NCBI GenBank assembly: GCA_949357655.1
Contig: CASHTG010000002.1
Location: 558,001-622,000, forward strand
DNA from: Parascedosporium putredinis
Lineage: Eukaryota > Ascomycota > Sordariomycetes > Microascales > Microascaceae
Length of the DNA stretch: 64,000 nt
Direction: 5' to 3'
The notes beneath the pieces are model-generated. The model was not told the origin of the DNA. It saw only the letters and a program-made list of their open reading frames with translations, and searched no databases. Each line of letters opens with the position of its first letter. Within the stretch, counting starts at the first letter, position 1. Shown here one piece after another: positions 38,148 through 49,889 of this stretch. The translations under genes were made by a program, and so were the position numbers.

Positions 38148-39133
38148 CTACTGGCGCTTATTCCAGGCCACGCAATCGTCAAGCTTGACACCCTCGCCGC
38201 CGAAGCAATCCAGGGCACTGCCAATGGTCAAGTCCACCTTTCCGCCGCTAATCGTCCTCACGTGGCTCAAGTCCTCAAGGTGCCGCGCGCCGCCGGCGTA
38301 CGTGACGGGAATCGTGCACCATTCTGCTAGTTTCTTAACGAGTTCCTCATCGACGCCCTTTTGCAATCCTTCGTTGTCGGCGGCGTGGATGAGAAACTCG
38401 GAACAGTAGGGCTCGAGCTGCCGTATAGACTCTACAATGGAGGAGGGAGAGGTGTCTGCCGTCAGCCGTAACCGCCATTACGCCAAAGGAGAAAGAATTC
38501 GCCGGAAGGACTCGGGGACAGCATACCTTGGTTGACCTCCATATCCGTAATCTTCTGCCACTTGTTCATAGCCACATGCCAGCTCTGCTCCCCGTCTTCC
38601 GGCAGCTGAGGTCGATGACGAGCTTGCTCTTATCATTGTCCAAATTCCGTAACACAGCATCTAGCCGCTCCTGGCTGAACTTTCCGTCGGGGAACAGGTA
38701 CGATGTGATGATGACCTAGACAGCCCCCACCGAGATCCGTCAGCTCAACGTTACTCCCCTAGTTCAAACCAGACACGTTGTTTTCGGAGGAGGTGGAGAA
38801 GGGGATGGTACTAAAGAAGAAGAAGAAAAGCGCACCTTTTCCGCCCCGCGTCGATCCACTCCTGGGCGTTCGCGTCCGTAATGCCCCTCCGACCTGAAGG
38901 CCACCAGGCCACGCAGCGAGAGCTTCCTTCGCGGCTTCCGTATTGCCCGGTCCCAACATGATGACGTGAGCGCCAGCGAGGGCGTTGTCTCTGTATAGCT
39001 TCGCAAAGTGCGCCGGGGGCAGGTGGGAGACGAAGTTGGTCTTGAGGGCCGCGGAGTCGCTGTCGAGAGTGCCGCCCACGATCTGCTTGACCTGCCCCGC
39101 GTGGAGGTCGATGCAGGGCCGAAACCGGGTCAT
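38148..39133 (-). CDS. HIS6: ProFAR isomerase of histidine biosynthesis (three apparent frame breaks)
   Basis: The enzyme is 1-(5-phosphoribosyl)-5-[(5-phosphoribosylamino)methylideneamino]imidazole-4-carboxamide isomerase, fourth step of histidine synthesis, a cytosolic TIM barrel of the HisA type. Exons are 39133-38836, 38715-38527 and 38431-38148. Visible motifs are the first strand with catalytic Asp (RPCIDLHAGQVKQIVGG), HVIMLGPGN, VIITSYLFPDGKF, LVIDLSCRK, and the closing phosphate-binding part VTYAGGARHLEDL with GKVDLTIGSALDCFGG. One G is missing (coding sense) near 38884-38887, 38844-38847 and 38590-38593; restored length is 257 residues, normal for fungi. It is divergent from the Pga1-like gene. 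I found no TGACTCA (Gcn4/CPC1) site in the nearby promoter. Confidence 0.95.
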
Positions 39134-40609
39134 GATGGGCGAATAGGACTGTTATGGACCCTCGTGCAGCTCTTTTCGTCTCTGCCTTTCGCCTTCACCC
39201 CTTCTTTATATGCGTAGCCGCCGTTGTGATGTGAGCTTTCAAGGGCGGGCGTTATATCGAGGCCCCGCCGAGTTCTCGTCGGGTTCGAGGGAGTTGGGAG
39301 ATAGGATCGACGTCAATGGCAACCGAGCCGCCGGAGCTGAAATCGGACGAGAGAAAAAAGAAAGTCTTTTCCAAGTCGTGATTGAGCGCAAGAAAGAAAG
39401 GCGTCGGATCCGTCTTCGTGTCGTCGTCGAGCAGGAGCTAAAGAGAAAAAACAGGCTCTGGTATAGAATAGCTCTTTTGCAGTTGATTGCCCCACCATCG
39501 ATAGGTCAGGTTCAATGTTCGAGCTTCATCCCCGTCCTCCACTCGCCCCGCCTTTTTCCTCCCCTCCTTGAACATAATTTGGTGCTCACCTCCTCAGCAT
39601 GTGCTGCCAAACAAATTAAGCCCTTGATTCAATGGCTCCGATGAATCTCTAGGCGTGCGTATTTGACCAAATGTACTCCCCGTCCAAACATTGGCCTTTT
39701 GTCCTGCCCCTTTCCCGCGCCCAGTGCCTAACGGCGCGCCCAACTCCATCAGAAGAATTCCGAGGAGAAGCTAGCCAACGTATTCGCGCCTCGAGAGATG
39801 GACTTTCACAGGTTCCTTCAACACGAGGTTTAATCTCAATATTGAACTAATAACCTCGGCACCTTGTCCACAGTTCTTGCGTTCCAACATAGTGTACAGT
39901 TTCATCTACACTTCCTTCCAAAGGCAGATCAACACATCGTCATTGATTCGTGACCAAAAAAAAAAAGATTCTTCCAAGACGATTAGCTTCGCATCAAAAA
40001 GGAGAGGGCTCAGGGTCTCACACGACCGAGCGCAGCAATCGCCCCTCCCCATTTTCCCCTCCTGCTCTGTGACTGCACCAATTAGGCCAGGAACAAGGGA
40101 TACGATCACAGTGCGTAGGCATGAACATTCGCACTCGCTGACGCCGGCGCCAAGTTCCCCTTAAACTAGAGTCTCACCCTCACAGTCTTTTTTTGGCTTG
40201 AGGGCGTGCCTGTCCAACGGTTGTGCCGGGCGGACCGGGCTGGGGGTTCTCGAGGGAAGCAAAGAAGCTTGTGGGTATGCGCTGCGCCCCTCGTTCGCGA
40301 GCTTCTATCCCTTTTCGCGATCACAGCTCCCCAAAAACTTCTACTCAACCACAACCTCTCGCCCCCCTCACTCCTTTCTTTCTCTGTGTTTTTGTACGAG
40401 GTGGTGATCAAAGGGTCTTCGGTACCGCTGAGCTCCTACACAAAAAAGAGAGGAGACAAATAATACAGTAGCGACACAACCAAAGATATCCGGGTCCTAT
40501 CCCCCTTTCGCGCAGCAGACTCCCCCGAACGAGAAGCAAACCTACTCTCTCTTCTTTTTCTCGAATTCTTCCCTTCTTCCCCAGTTTCCTCTAATCTCCT
40601 CCGCCCAAA
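39134..40609. promoter_or_regulatory. Divergent promoter region between HIS6 and the Pga1-like gene
   Basis: About 1.5 kb between two divergent starts. It is CT-rich close to the plus-strand gene (40500-40600). I recognise no specific operator. Confidence 0.4.
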
Positions 40610-41429
40610 ATGCGTCTTCCCGCACTCTCCCCCTCGCCCTCCTCTCCTCCCTCCTCTATTTTCCCGCCGTCATCCTCGGCAACACGGAAAAGACAATCTT
40701 CCTCGCGCCCCAGCCGTCTCCCGATGCGGCACAGCACCCGGCCCTGGGGCCGTGGTACCTCACCTCCATCCCCGTCCTATCCCCGCCAACTTTTCCGTCC
40801 GCACCCACCTCCCCACGCCCTTTGCCTCCGAATCTTCTCCGGGCTCCGAATCCTGGTTCCTGCTCGACGAACTCGTCCCGGATCAGCGGTACGAGGTTCG
40901 CGTGTGCTGGGCCGCAACCGTACGTCGATGTTCCCCCTCCCGCTTCTCCCATTTCTTCCCACCACACTCGCCTACAAATTGCCTCCAGCTAACCCAAAGA
41001 CCAACGTAGCAACCCACCGCTTTCACCCTAAGCACCCACACCGTCGCCTCCATCCTCGAGGACGCCGAGCTCGTCGTCGCCCTCTCCCACTACGCCGCCT
41101 CCCGCGCCTCCGACACCGACTCGGGCTCCGGCCCGGACGTCGACGCTCTACGCACCCCACCCTCCCGGCTCCTCCTCCGCGTCGTGGCCGCCGCCGACTA
41201 CTTCACCGATGACGCCGCCCTCATGAAGAACCCCGAGCCCGTCCACATCGACGTCATCCTCGACCCCTTCCTCTACAACGTCCTGCCGCGCTCCCTCATC
41301 CCCACCATCGGCTACATCGCCGCTCTCGTTCCCGTGGCCTGGTTCGTCGCGCGCCGCGTGTCGGGTGGCCTCCAGCAGGTCGCTCGGGGCGAAGATGGCG
41401 CAGCCGCCGGCGCGAAGAAGAGACAGTGA
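40610..41429 (+). CDS. Probable GPI-mannosyltransferase II co-activator (Pga1-like) membrane protein
   Basis: The product is a type-I-like ER membrane protein. A hydrophobic signal sequence (LALLSSLLYFPAVILG) is followed by NTEKTIFLAPQ, a luminal domain with WFLLDELVPDQRYEVRVCWA, and one C-terminal transmembrane helix (IGYIAALVPVAWFVA) with a short basic tail ending AKKRQ. This layout fits the Pga1 family, which partners the mannosyltransferase Gpi18 in GPI-anchor synthesis. I assign it from overall pattern, not from a diagnostic motif. Exons are 40610-40919 and 41010-41429. The frame breaks in the CCCCC run at 40629-40633 and the CCCC run near 40787. HIS6 is divergent upstream. Confidence 0.6.
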
Positions 41430-42257
41430 ACGCGCCAAGTGGGAAAAAGACGGCAGGATGCTTGGAAATTCACCATACTCCGGCTTTGCATTCTCGGTTG
41501 AAACCTCTCTTTTCGCATCGTTCATTCATTCACATATTTCTTTTTTCCTTTTTTGCCTCTCTTTTGTCATGGATACGTTAAACAATGCATGTACGAGTAT
41601 TATCGTCTTTTGGGTTTTGGTGGACAAGCTTCCTTGTCGGTAGCGAGCCAAGGTACACCTCCCTGTTAGCAGGATAGCAGGAGCGAGTACGTCTGTGTAT
41701 ATCATATATCAATAGCATCACCGGGCTCGGCCCCCAGTATTCTTTTCGTGAGCTGGGATGGAAAAGTCGAGCCTCTGTAAATCAATACCTACCTCGCCGC
41801 AAGGCCAAGTTGCGAAAACCTAGCTCAGGTCAAGTATATCCAAAGTGGCCCGCCAGAGTGCAGACGAAGCAGGGGAGCAGGGGACCGAGAATTCTCAACC
41901 CGAGGGAAAGAAGCAGAGAAGGGTGAAAAGAAAATGCTCCTTCAAGATGGGAGAAAGTAAACTGACTGGCTTAAGAGACATATCGAGCATTATAAACTGG
42001 GAGTTTCAGGAAACCAAAAAAAGACAAAAAAGGAAGAATAGCTCCAACAGGTTGGTCCTAAGATAAGGAGAAAACCCAAAATGGAAAACAATAAAAAAAA
42101 CGCTTGGTGGTGTTCCCAACAAGATGCGCATCGTGAGACCTGTATCCCTTCCCTTTTCCATAACACTTTAACAAAAAAAAACCTCCCTCCGCCAAACCAC
42201 ACTCTGGGTCAAGTTTATCAGTAGCAACGTTTGACGCCAACCTGATCCCGCTCCTGT
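41430..42257. other. Convergent intergenic region
   Basis: 3' flanks of the Pga1-like gene and the WW-domain gene. A-rich tracts near 42010-42180 on the plus strand; no gene seen. Confidence 0.5.
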
Positions 42258-44047
42258 TTAGAACTGCGGGTTGTTGCCAAACTGCTGGCTATTCGAGTTA
42301 CCACTGCCATACTGAGACGGCGGCTGGTAAGACTGGCCGGTATGACTTCCGGCGCCGCTGCCGCCGTAGTGAGTGGGAGGTTGGCCATAAGAAGGCTGAT
42401 TAGAGGACCCGTACGAAGACTGGCTAGGAGGAGCTCCGTACGAGGGCTGGCTGGGCGGCGCTCCATAGGAAGGCTGGGACGGGGGCCGCCATAACCACCT
42501 TGGCTCTGGCCCTGAGGCCCACCATAGCCGCCCTGGCTTTGGCCTTGAGGACCGCCGTAGCCACCTTGACCTTGGCTTGGAGGGCCGCCATAACCACCTT
42601 GGCCATGGCCCTGAGAACCACCGTACCCTCCTTGCCCTTGGCCCTGGGGACCGCCGTAGCTGGGCTGGCCGGGAGCAGAGCCATAGTTGTTGGAGCCTTG
42701 TTGCTGCTGATGCTGTTGTTGTCCGTAGCTAGACTGTCCAGGGCCGTGTCCAGAGTTGGGCCCGGAAGATCCGTATCCCGAACCGTGGCTCGGGCCCTGG
42801 CTCTGGCCATGACTCTGTCCGTGACTCTGGCCGTGGTTCGAACCGCCATACCCTTGGCCTTGGCCTTGGCCATGACCCTGTCCTTGTCCTTGCCCGGATC
42901 CATGGCCGGGCTTATTATGATCCTGGCTGGGAGGAGGAGGATAGTAATCATGAGACTGCTGGGTCTTGGGAGGCTTATACGACTGAGACTGCGAATGCGA
43001 GCTCGAAGGGGAGCAGCGGATCCGCCCGTCGGCGCCTGGTACGAGGAAGGCGGCTCTTGGCCAGAATAGGTGCCGCCGGTGCCCGCGCCCGAGTATCCAA
43101 AGTTTTGGCCCTATCCACAGCCAGTCGGGTTAGCATCAGTAGCAAATGGCCCCACCCAAGCTATGACTTTTGTATCCCCTTCCAAGTTGAGATGTACGTA
43201 CCGACTGATTGTGTTTCCCGCCGCCCAAGAAAGATGCGACACCACCCATGAGGCCACCGGCAGCGGCACCGTGAGCGTTGTTGGAGTGAGAGCTGGAAGA
43301 GGTATCCCCGTGGTAGTTTTGCGGCGGCTTGCTTCCGCTCCCGCCCGACGAGAAGAGGTTGGAGGCGAGGGCGCCGACGAGCTTGCCGGCACCTGAATTC
43401 TTGCCACCGCTGCTGCTGCCGCCGTGACCACCGCCTCCGGCTACGCTGCCGATGAGCTGACCGGCGAGGCCGAGGGGGCTACTCGATTGTTGGCTCTGCT
43501 TCTTGTTGCCTCCGGCGAGGAGGTTAAAGGCCATGGACTAATGAAAGCAAGAAAATTAATTACTACTGAATCCGAAAAGCCACGGACCAAGGAGGATACA
43601 AAGAGCAGGAAGCGCGGTGCATGGTAATAGCAGGGCAATGCGAGGCAGGGGTATGGAGTGAGGGGCAAAAAACAAAAAGAAGAGAAGACAAAAAGGAACT
43701 TACACCGAAGCCACGATCACCAGTTCCGTCACCCATGCCCCTCGATCCGTCAGTGGGCAAGACGGGCTCCATGGTTCCGTCAGGGTGCTTCCTCGTCTGG
43801 CTACCGTCCGGGTGAGTGATGATCTCGGCGAGGGGCGGGGTGCCATAAGGGTGGTCGACGTTGGGGCCCGGGGTGACACCGGTGGGAGCGGCCTCGGTGG
43901 GAGTCTCCCACTGCGAGTCGCCGGTCGAGAGCTGGACAAAGTAGTATTTCCTGCTCGCACCATCCCACTGAGCTATCCAGCCAGCAGGGAGAGGCGGCGG
44001 CGCGTAGGTCGGGCCGCCGTCATTGTTGGGGATACTGGCCCCGCCAT
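42258..44047 (-). CDS. WW-domain protein with Gly-rich middle and Gln/Gly/Tyr/Ser-rich repeats
   Basis: An N-terminal WW domain (PLPAGWIAQWDGASRKYYFV, then STGDSQWETP) has both signature Trp residues, so it should bind Pro-rich peptides. A Gly/Ser-rich middle follows (LGLAGQLIGSVAGGGGHGGS, GGLMGGVASFLGGG). The second half is low complexity: GQGQGHGQ runs, then repeats of about 11-12 residues built on QGGYGGPQGQSQ, then PPSQPSYGA repeats, ending FGNNPQF. Exons are 44047-43704, 43537-43202 and 43110-42258. Breaks in G runs (plus strand) at 44028-44031, 43009-43012 and 42481-42485 each need one base; restored length is 511 residues. The composition suggests a disordered, possibly phase-separating protein. 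Similar WW/Q-rich proteins are widespread in filamentous fungi; function unknown. Confidence 0.8.
42480..42680 (-). repeat. Minisatellite coding for GGYGGPQGQ-type repeats
   Basis: About five imperfect copies of a unit of roughly 33-36 bases encode QGGYGGPQGQSQ-like blocks of the WW-domain protein. The repeats vary mainly at Ser/Gly/His positions. Confidence 0.75.
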
Positions 44048-45904
44048 TTTGGGAGGCAAGGATCGGTGGTGGTACGGTTGGAGCTGTTTTCCAATTATTT
44101 TCGCCGTCCCCTCAGCCGTTGAGTCGGGACGCTCTGGGGATTGTTTGTTTTGTTGTGGCGCGCGGGCTGGAGGGGTTTTGTAGCTGGAGTATAGAACGGC
44201 GGGGTCACCAAGAGGGGTGAGTGGGTGGTGGGGGAAAGGGATCGCGAGACGCCCGCGGTTTGCACGGTTGGAGGGGGAAAATGTGTCGACGAGAGAATTT
44301 GCGAGAAGATATTCCCGCCCTCGGGGGACTATAGGAGGCTGGAGGAGGTGTAAGTTCGAATTGGCCCAGCGGGATCAATGAATGGCCGGCCGAAAACCCC
44401 CAAAGGACCAGAAGGGGGGTGGGGAGAAGCAGCACAGGTGGGAGGCGAAGGAACTAGAACCGGTTGGTCACTGACCCCTCGCTACAAGAATTTATTAGCG
44501 AGCTGAGGTGACTGTGATAGCAATGATGGTGGGGTCCTCTTGATTATCGTGGCGTTGGAAGGAGGGGGAAATCGCGAATGGTCAGTGTCAAGTGTGGGTG
44601 GGGGCCATGTCCCTGCTTGACGACTTTTTGTTTGCATGCGATGGAGCGGGATCGAACTGGCACCCTCTTCACCAATGCTGGCGAATTGCACATGGGACAT
44701 GATGAGGATAACGGTATGGGAGGGAAGATGCTTTCTTACCTTGCTCGACTGACTGGGGTGAATGCAAATTTGTGGCGATTCTTCTTTCCTGCTTGTGTGT
44801 GGGAGGATAATACAAAACCACCGCTTCTTTTAACGCCTTGCGAATCGGGGTATCAAAAGAAAATGGAGTCTCTCGAAAACAGACTAATGTTTCTTTTCGA
44901 TCGCCTCTACTAGGGTTTTACGAGAAGGCTCTCTCGACACGGAAAAGATATGCGAAGGGGAGGCGATTCCGTCGACTCAGCACACCACAACGAGAAGAGA
45001 TGGACGACTGTAAGAAGAACGAGGGGGAGAAGAGAAACAAAGATGACGAGTAGACTGTGTGTGCAACGACGACGGCACGCTTCTTATGAAGTTCTTCCAA
45101 GAAAATCGAAACCCCCTTCCAACCTAGAGCCACGAACCCATCTAATAAACGTCCCCCCAAGTCCCCTTGTCTCTCATCCCAACTCTCTTCGCCCTGGGCC
45201 CCTTGGAGATTAAACACGCATTCCCAGGTAACCTTCCCGAGCGCGAGCTGAACCCAACCCTCGAGCTAGAGGACGAGGGGGTCGGATGAGAACCAAACCC
45301 CCTTCCCCTCCCCTCTTCCTCGAACAAGCCCGATCTTTTCCCTGGCTCCCGTTCTTCCCATCACCCCTTGTTCGCGAGTTCTGGCCTTTCCCTTGTTCCA
45401 TGTTCCCACTCCGACGTCTGCACCGCCCCTCCGAGCCAACCTCAGCAGGTTCAACGAGCTTGCGAAGCGAAACAGTGTCTTTGCAAAACGCACTGTTCCA
45501 TTTGTCGTCTATTTTCGTGGTAAGTCTACAGTGTGAATACGCGCGTCTAGACACCTCTCAGCCACTGGCGTAATAATTCAAAATCATCCGTGCCGGGAGG
45601 ACTCCAACGACACCCAACCCCCATCCCTCACGACCTCGTGCCCCTAGGACGGAAGGGGAATAGAAACATCTAGACAAGAGGAATTTGTCCAATGTCACCC
45701 GAGTCTCCCTCTTCAATCGCCCCATCTAGGATACGTTGGCGAGGGCGTGTCTTTGAATGACCATGCAGCCCTGGTGACACAATCTAACTGTCGAGCCAAA
45801 AGGGTATCAAGCACTTTATTTCTTCTCTCCCATTTTCAACCAATGCTTATTTATTTTCTTCCCGGAATCCCTTCCTTCTTCCTCTGCTCCACCCTCTCCT
45901 CTCT
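44048..45904. other. Intergenic region between ARP10 and the WW-domain gene
   Basis: About 1.9 kb serving as promoter/leader of the WW-domain gene and 3' flank of ARP10. ORFs of up to 114 codons here look random. A tRNA-like box near 44650 was examined and rejected. Confidence 0.45.
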
Positions 45905-47764
45905 CTACAGCGCTCCCCATACCCCCAGAGTCCACGTCCGATCCTGGCCCCCGCCGCGCCACGCATCAGACCCCCAGCCCCTAGGCTCTGCCTCTGCTGC
46001 GTCTTGACATCCACATCCGCCGGTCTCGACGCCCCGCCCGCTCCGTGAAGCTGCCACGCCTCCCTCTCCACGCCCGCCACCGCCGGCACCTTGAGCTGAC
46101 ACGCCAGGCTGCCCCCGCCCAGGGACCCAGGGACTCGAGCGCCCTAAGCTCGCCCTGGACCACGCGCGTCGTCTTGCGCCTGTCCAGCTTCTCGTCGATC
46201 GCGTTGGTCTCGGGCCCCGCGTTGGCCGCGTCGTGCCACACCCCGTCCTCGTCCTCGTCCTGCGCCGGCGAGCCGCTCAGTCCCGGCTGCCGCCGCCCCC
46301 GCTGCCAGGTGCGCCGCCGCTCGTCGCGTGCTGTCTCGACCCGTGATGGCGCCGCATCTTGGGGTTCTTCCTGACGGCGTCCGCGCCCCGGCCCGTGACG
46401 GGATCCCAATCTCTCGTTCGCGCTAGCTCCGCGACCTCGTCGAATGCTCGCCCCTTGAGGCCGAGAATCTTGGAGCAGCCTCCTGTAAAGATGATGCGCG
46501 ACATGCAAATCGCCCGGACGTCTAAGGGTAGGTGGAGCAGGTGTTGGTACACGAGCCAGTGAACCGGGAGTTCCTCGTCGTCGAATGTGTACGGCGCGCC
46601 CGGCCTTTCTTCAAAGTAGGTACTTTCACAGGCGTCCGCGAGCCGCGAGAACCGCACTTTCAGTCTCGTCGGCGGCCTCGTAGTTTGTAGAGGGATGGTG
46701 ATCGTTTTGGCCTCCCGCGCGGCGGAAGGCACCTCGTGCTCGAGCTCGTCTTGCTCCTGGACCGTAGCTAGCCCTTCTCCGTCTTCCTCGCCCGCCCCGT
46801 TCCCATCCCTTTGGCCTCGTCGCGCCTGGGCGGTCCCATTGGAGGGCTTGCACCAGACCACCCTTGTACATATATCCTCGCACTCGCCAAAACTGAGTAT
46901 GTGACGCTCCTCCACCTCGTCTTCATCCGTCTCTGCGACGGTCGTCCCTTGTTCCCGTAGGGCATCCCTTATGATCCTGTGTAGCGAAGACACCAAGTGT
47001 TTTCCTCCCCGCACGCTTCGTGTGCAGCTCACCTCGCGGTATTCGTATATGGTCGTCACAACCGTCTCCGCCCATCCAAGGTCCACTACGAGGGCGGAGC
47101 GCACGCCCGCTGCAATGGCAGTCATTGTAGCGCTCGAGAGGAGGGATATGGTCGGCGATTGGAAAGTGTTGAACATTAGGTCGAGGGTTGTAGAAAGGAG
47201 AGGAAGGGGAAGGGACGCGGGCAGAACGAGGGCCGTCCGTCTCGGTTTCGAGTCAATTAATAGGTGTCTACGGATAGTGGTTAGAAGGAACAGCCAGCGT
47301 AGCATGACCCTGAACTCAGGAGGGAACAGAGGAAGACCAACTTTGAAAACGCATCGCGAAGCAACCTGTGTAGCTTATCCTCCACAAGCCCCACGTCCAC
47401 AGTCCGCACATCGTACCTCCACAGCTCGTAGTCCTCGCCCCAGCGCGACCCCTCTCTCGCTTCGTCCAATCGTCCTCGGCACCCTCCACCCACGCCCTAT
47501 AGTCCCCCACCCGCCGTTGCTGCTCGGGGGTAGCTGAAGCTGCACGCGGGGCGTCGTGTCGCCCGCGAACCCCACCCTCACGAAACGAGACCCGATCTCG
47601 ATCACGAGGAGGTCTTCTTCGGCGCGCAGCGTGGAGGGTGAGCCAAAGGCCGAAGGCGCGGCGCGCGCCGGCGTGTGCGGGCTCGAAGGCGTGATGCCGC
47701 TGCCGCTGCCGCCAGGGCCCTGGCCTCCGCGGATGTTGGCCACGGAGCGGTGAGGGGCCGACAT
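45905..47764 (-). CDS. ARP10: Actin-related protein 10 (dynactin pointed-end complex), several frame breaks
   Basis: Arp10/Arp11 caps the pointed end of the dynactin mini-filament, which supports dynein cargo transport in hyphae. Exons are 47764-47342 and 47267-45905. Actin-fold strings are LLVIEIGSRFVRVGFAGD near the N-terminus, ALVVDLGWAETVVTTIYEYR as the second phosphate-loop-like segment, ISRIIFTGG-type sequence (MSRIIFTGGCSKILGLKGRA) and a C-terminal RTWTLGVWGAL. A Glu/Asp/Gly-rich insertion (ETDEDEVEERH, NGAGEEDGEG) and a second low-complexity insertion (RRHHGSRQHATSGG) lie between them. Frame breaks are near 47528, 47450, 46300, 46105 and 45955. The start ATG (MSAPHRSV) is the first ATG in the frame. 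Residues for tight ATP hydrolysis are not conserved well enough to call, as is usual in Arp10. Confidence 0.85.
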
Positions 47765-48179
47765 AGTTGGGCGCGATGCTGCCAGTGCAAGTTTTTTTGC
47801 CCGCGCGAGATTGAGCAAGTCGAGAGTGCGCTATCGGGTGTTCATTTGTCGGTATGGCATTGTGCTGTTAGGCGCGGCTTGGTTCCCTTTTCGAGTCGTC
47901 TGTTTGCTCGTGGTTAAACACAGTATTTGAGTGTCGAGCAATTGATCCATCAATGGTGGAGGTAGTGGGCTGGCTTGCAGGGGTGAGTGAGTGACGCCTC
48001 GATCATTTTTGGGGAGCTCAGAGGGTACCAATGAAGGAGGGGTCACACTGTGCAGCTCCCGCCCACTGGCCTAATAATATGGGATTGCACCGACCATGAT
48101 CCAGGTCACAGCTGTTTCGATTGAGAATTGGCGGTGTCACTTCTCATTTTACTTTTATCTCTCTAGACATATTATAGTC
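47765..48179. other. Intergenic region between UCH and ARP10
   Basis: Promoter of ARP10 and 3' flank of the UCH gene. No feature recognised. Confidence 0.5.
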
Positions 48180-49004
48180 CTACGGCATCTGCCGATTTAC
48201 TAACGCCATGAGGCTGAATCCTATATTCCCCTGTCCTTTCTCAATGTACTCCCGGATGACGTTGAGTCCGCCCTCGCCGAGCACGTCCTCGCCTGGTCCT
48301 AACACGGCCCCTCTATCAATTGGACCTTGACGGTCACCGTCCAGCTCGTACAAGCGACCATTCTCACTTGATCTTACGAAGCATACATAATGAAAGTCTA
48401 CTTCATCCTCGGCGTTTTCCGGGGCCACGGTATCACCCTCGGCCGCTACGCGGTTATACGCGTCCTCGAGCTCTTGGGACTGTTCCAAAACGAGTGCGTG
48501 GGACCGGGCATCAAGCCCTCGGCATTCTTCGAGGATCCTAGAAAGAATGGATTCGGGTTCTACGTGGATATTTTTCTGATTAGCCCCGTGGCTTGATCCC
48601 AGTAGGAGGTAGTAAGAGGAGGATGTTTATGGTACCGATCAATGAACGCGCCACCCCGTTACTCAGAGCGTGCAAGATGGCGTAGAGACCGCACGCATTG
48701 TGAATAGTCTGGCGAAACCAAGTGACCTCCTGGGCAGAATGACCGCCAGATAAAGCGTGGCTCGACCGGCTAGCCTCTTCGGCGGCAAGTCGAGCCTCGT
48801 AATCCTGTCCTGCAGGAAATATCAATACCAGCGCCACAGCAGGGCGGGGAAGGAGCTCGGCTTCATCAAGGGAGAAGACATCCTCGAAGAATAAAGACTC
48901 GGGTGCGCCGAGGAGACCAATAAGCTGGTTAAACACGTCAGGGTTGGACTCGAGGGGATGAAGTGTTTGGCGTATCTCTTCGCCGGAGCCCCATTCACAT
49001 CCAT
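48180..49004 (-). CDS. Ubiquitin C-terminal hydrolase, UCH (peptidase C12) family
   Basis: A cysteine protease that releases small adducts from the ubiquitin C-terminus, like yeast Yuh1 and human UCHL1/L3. Exons are 49004-48636 and 48559-48180. After restoring one C (plus-strand GGGG at 48953-48956) it is 249 residues, close to the catalytic-domain-only size. The N-terminus has FIPLESNPDVFNQLIGLLG. Catalytic residues are all present: oxyanion Gln99 and Cys105 in RQTIHNACGLYAILHALSNG, His180 in DEVDFHYVCFV, and Asp197 in LYELDGDRQGP. No C-terminal extension, so it is not the proteasomal UCH37/Uch2 type. Upstream it is divergent from GEN1, sharing an 885-base spacer. A longer in-frame N-terminus is possible but the chosen ATG fits the family start. 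Confidence 0.93.
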
Positions 49005-49889
49005 CTCCGGTGCTTGCTGTGGTCCTTTTGAAAGACCTATTGTTACGAGCAGGTATGAAGAGGTTGTGTCCGACACGCTGAATGTAATACAAGGATACAA
49101 TCACTTTTAAAGGTGCAAGGGGAAGATGAGGCAACATCCAAGTCCTCATTGATCGAATGCCCCGCATTAGCGCTGACCGGATGGAGAAGATAGTTGCACG
49201 TTAAGGACAGTCAATGAAGCAGCCCTGGGGCATACATGTACCATCTCGAGCTCCATTGGCGAGTGCGGATGGAATTCTCCAAGCATCGCGCTGTACCATG
49301 GCTTTTCGTCATTTCTTCCTTCTTCGCTCATAGCTGCATCCTTAGCCTGCCACTTTCTGCAAGGGACCTCACAATAACCCGGCGTGAAGCGCAGTGAGAA
49401 TGACAACATCGATCAATAGATCCAGCGTTGCTCTGGAACCCGAAATGGCGAGCTATGCCCCTCCAATGTCATTAACACTTTTTGTATGTCGTTTGTGAAG
49501 GACGGAAGCTCTTCACGGATTGATGAATTTTATGTGGGGCCGCACATCTTGATGCAAGTATGCGAGCATCGCCTGGCCAACGCTAACAACACAAGCTCAG
49601 GCATTTCATCGCCTCTTGACCGGTCCTCACCAAGAGTTAAACCGGACCATCACACTCGATCAATTGCCCTCGTCTTTTAAGTCTGGTAATTTTGGCTGTC
49701 ACAAATGCAGCCATTGAATATTTGGTTCAAATAGAACAAAAGTGCGAATCGAGTCATGCGGTGCGGTTATGCGCTTGCGCATGTTGTTTCGACGATTTCA
49801 AAGTCTTGTTGATGTGAACGGACTTGCACACGCCCGTGGAATATACGGAGCAAGATCCGCTCAGAGGCCCACGGCCGTGATTGGAAACT
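49005..49889. promoter_or_regulatory. Divergent promoter region between UCH and GEN1
   Basis: The spacer between two divergent starts. An 80-codon minus ORF (49409-49167) shows no recognisable domain. No specific regulatory site is called. Confidence 0.4.

Noticed and set aside
44640..44720. tRNA-like B box on the minus strand (AGTTCGATCCC)
   Set aside because: The flanking bases do not form a T-arm stem and no acceptor or anticodon stem could be built.
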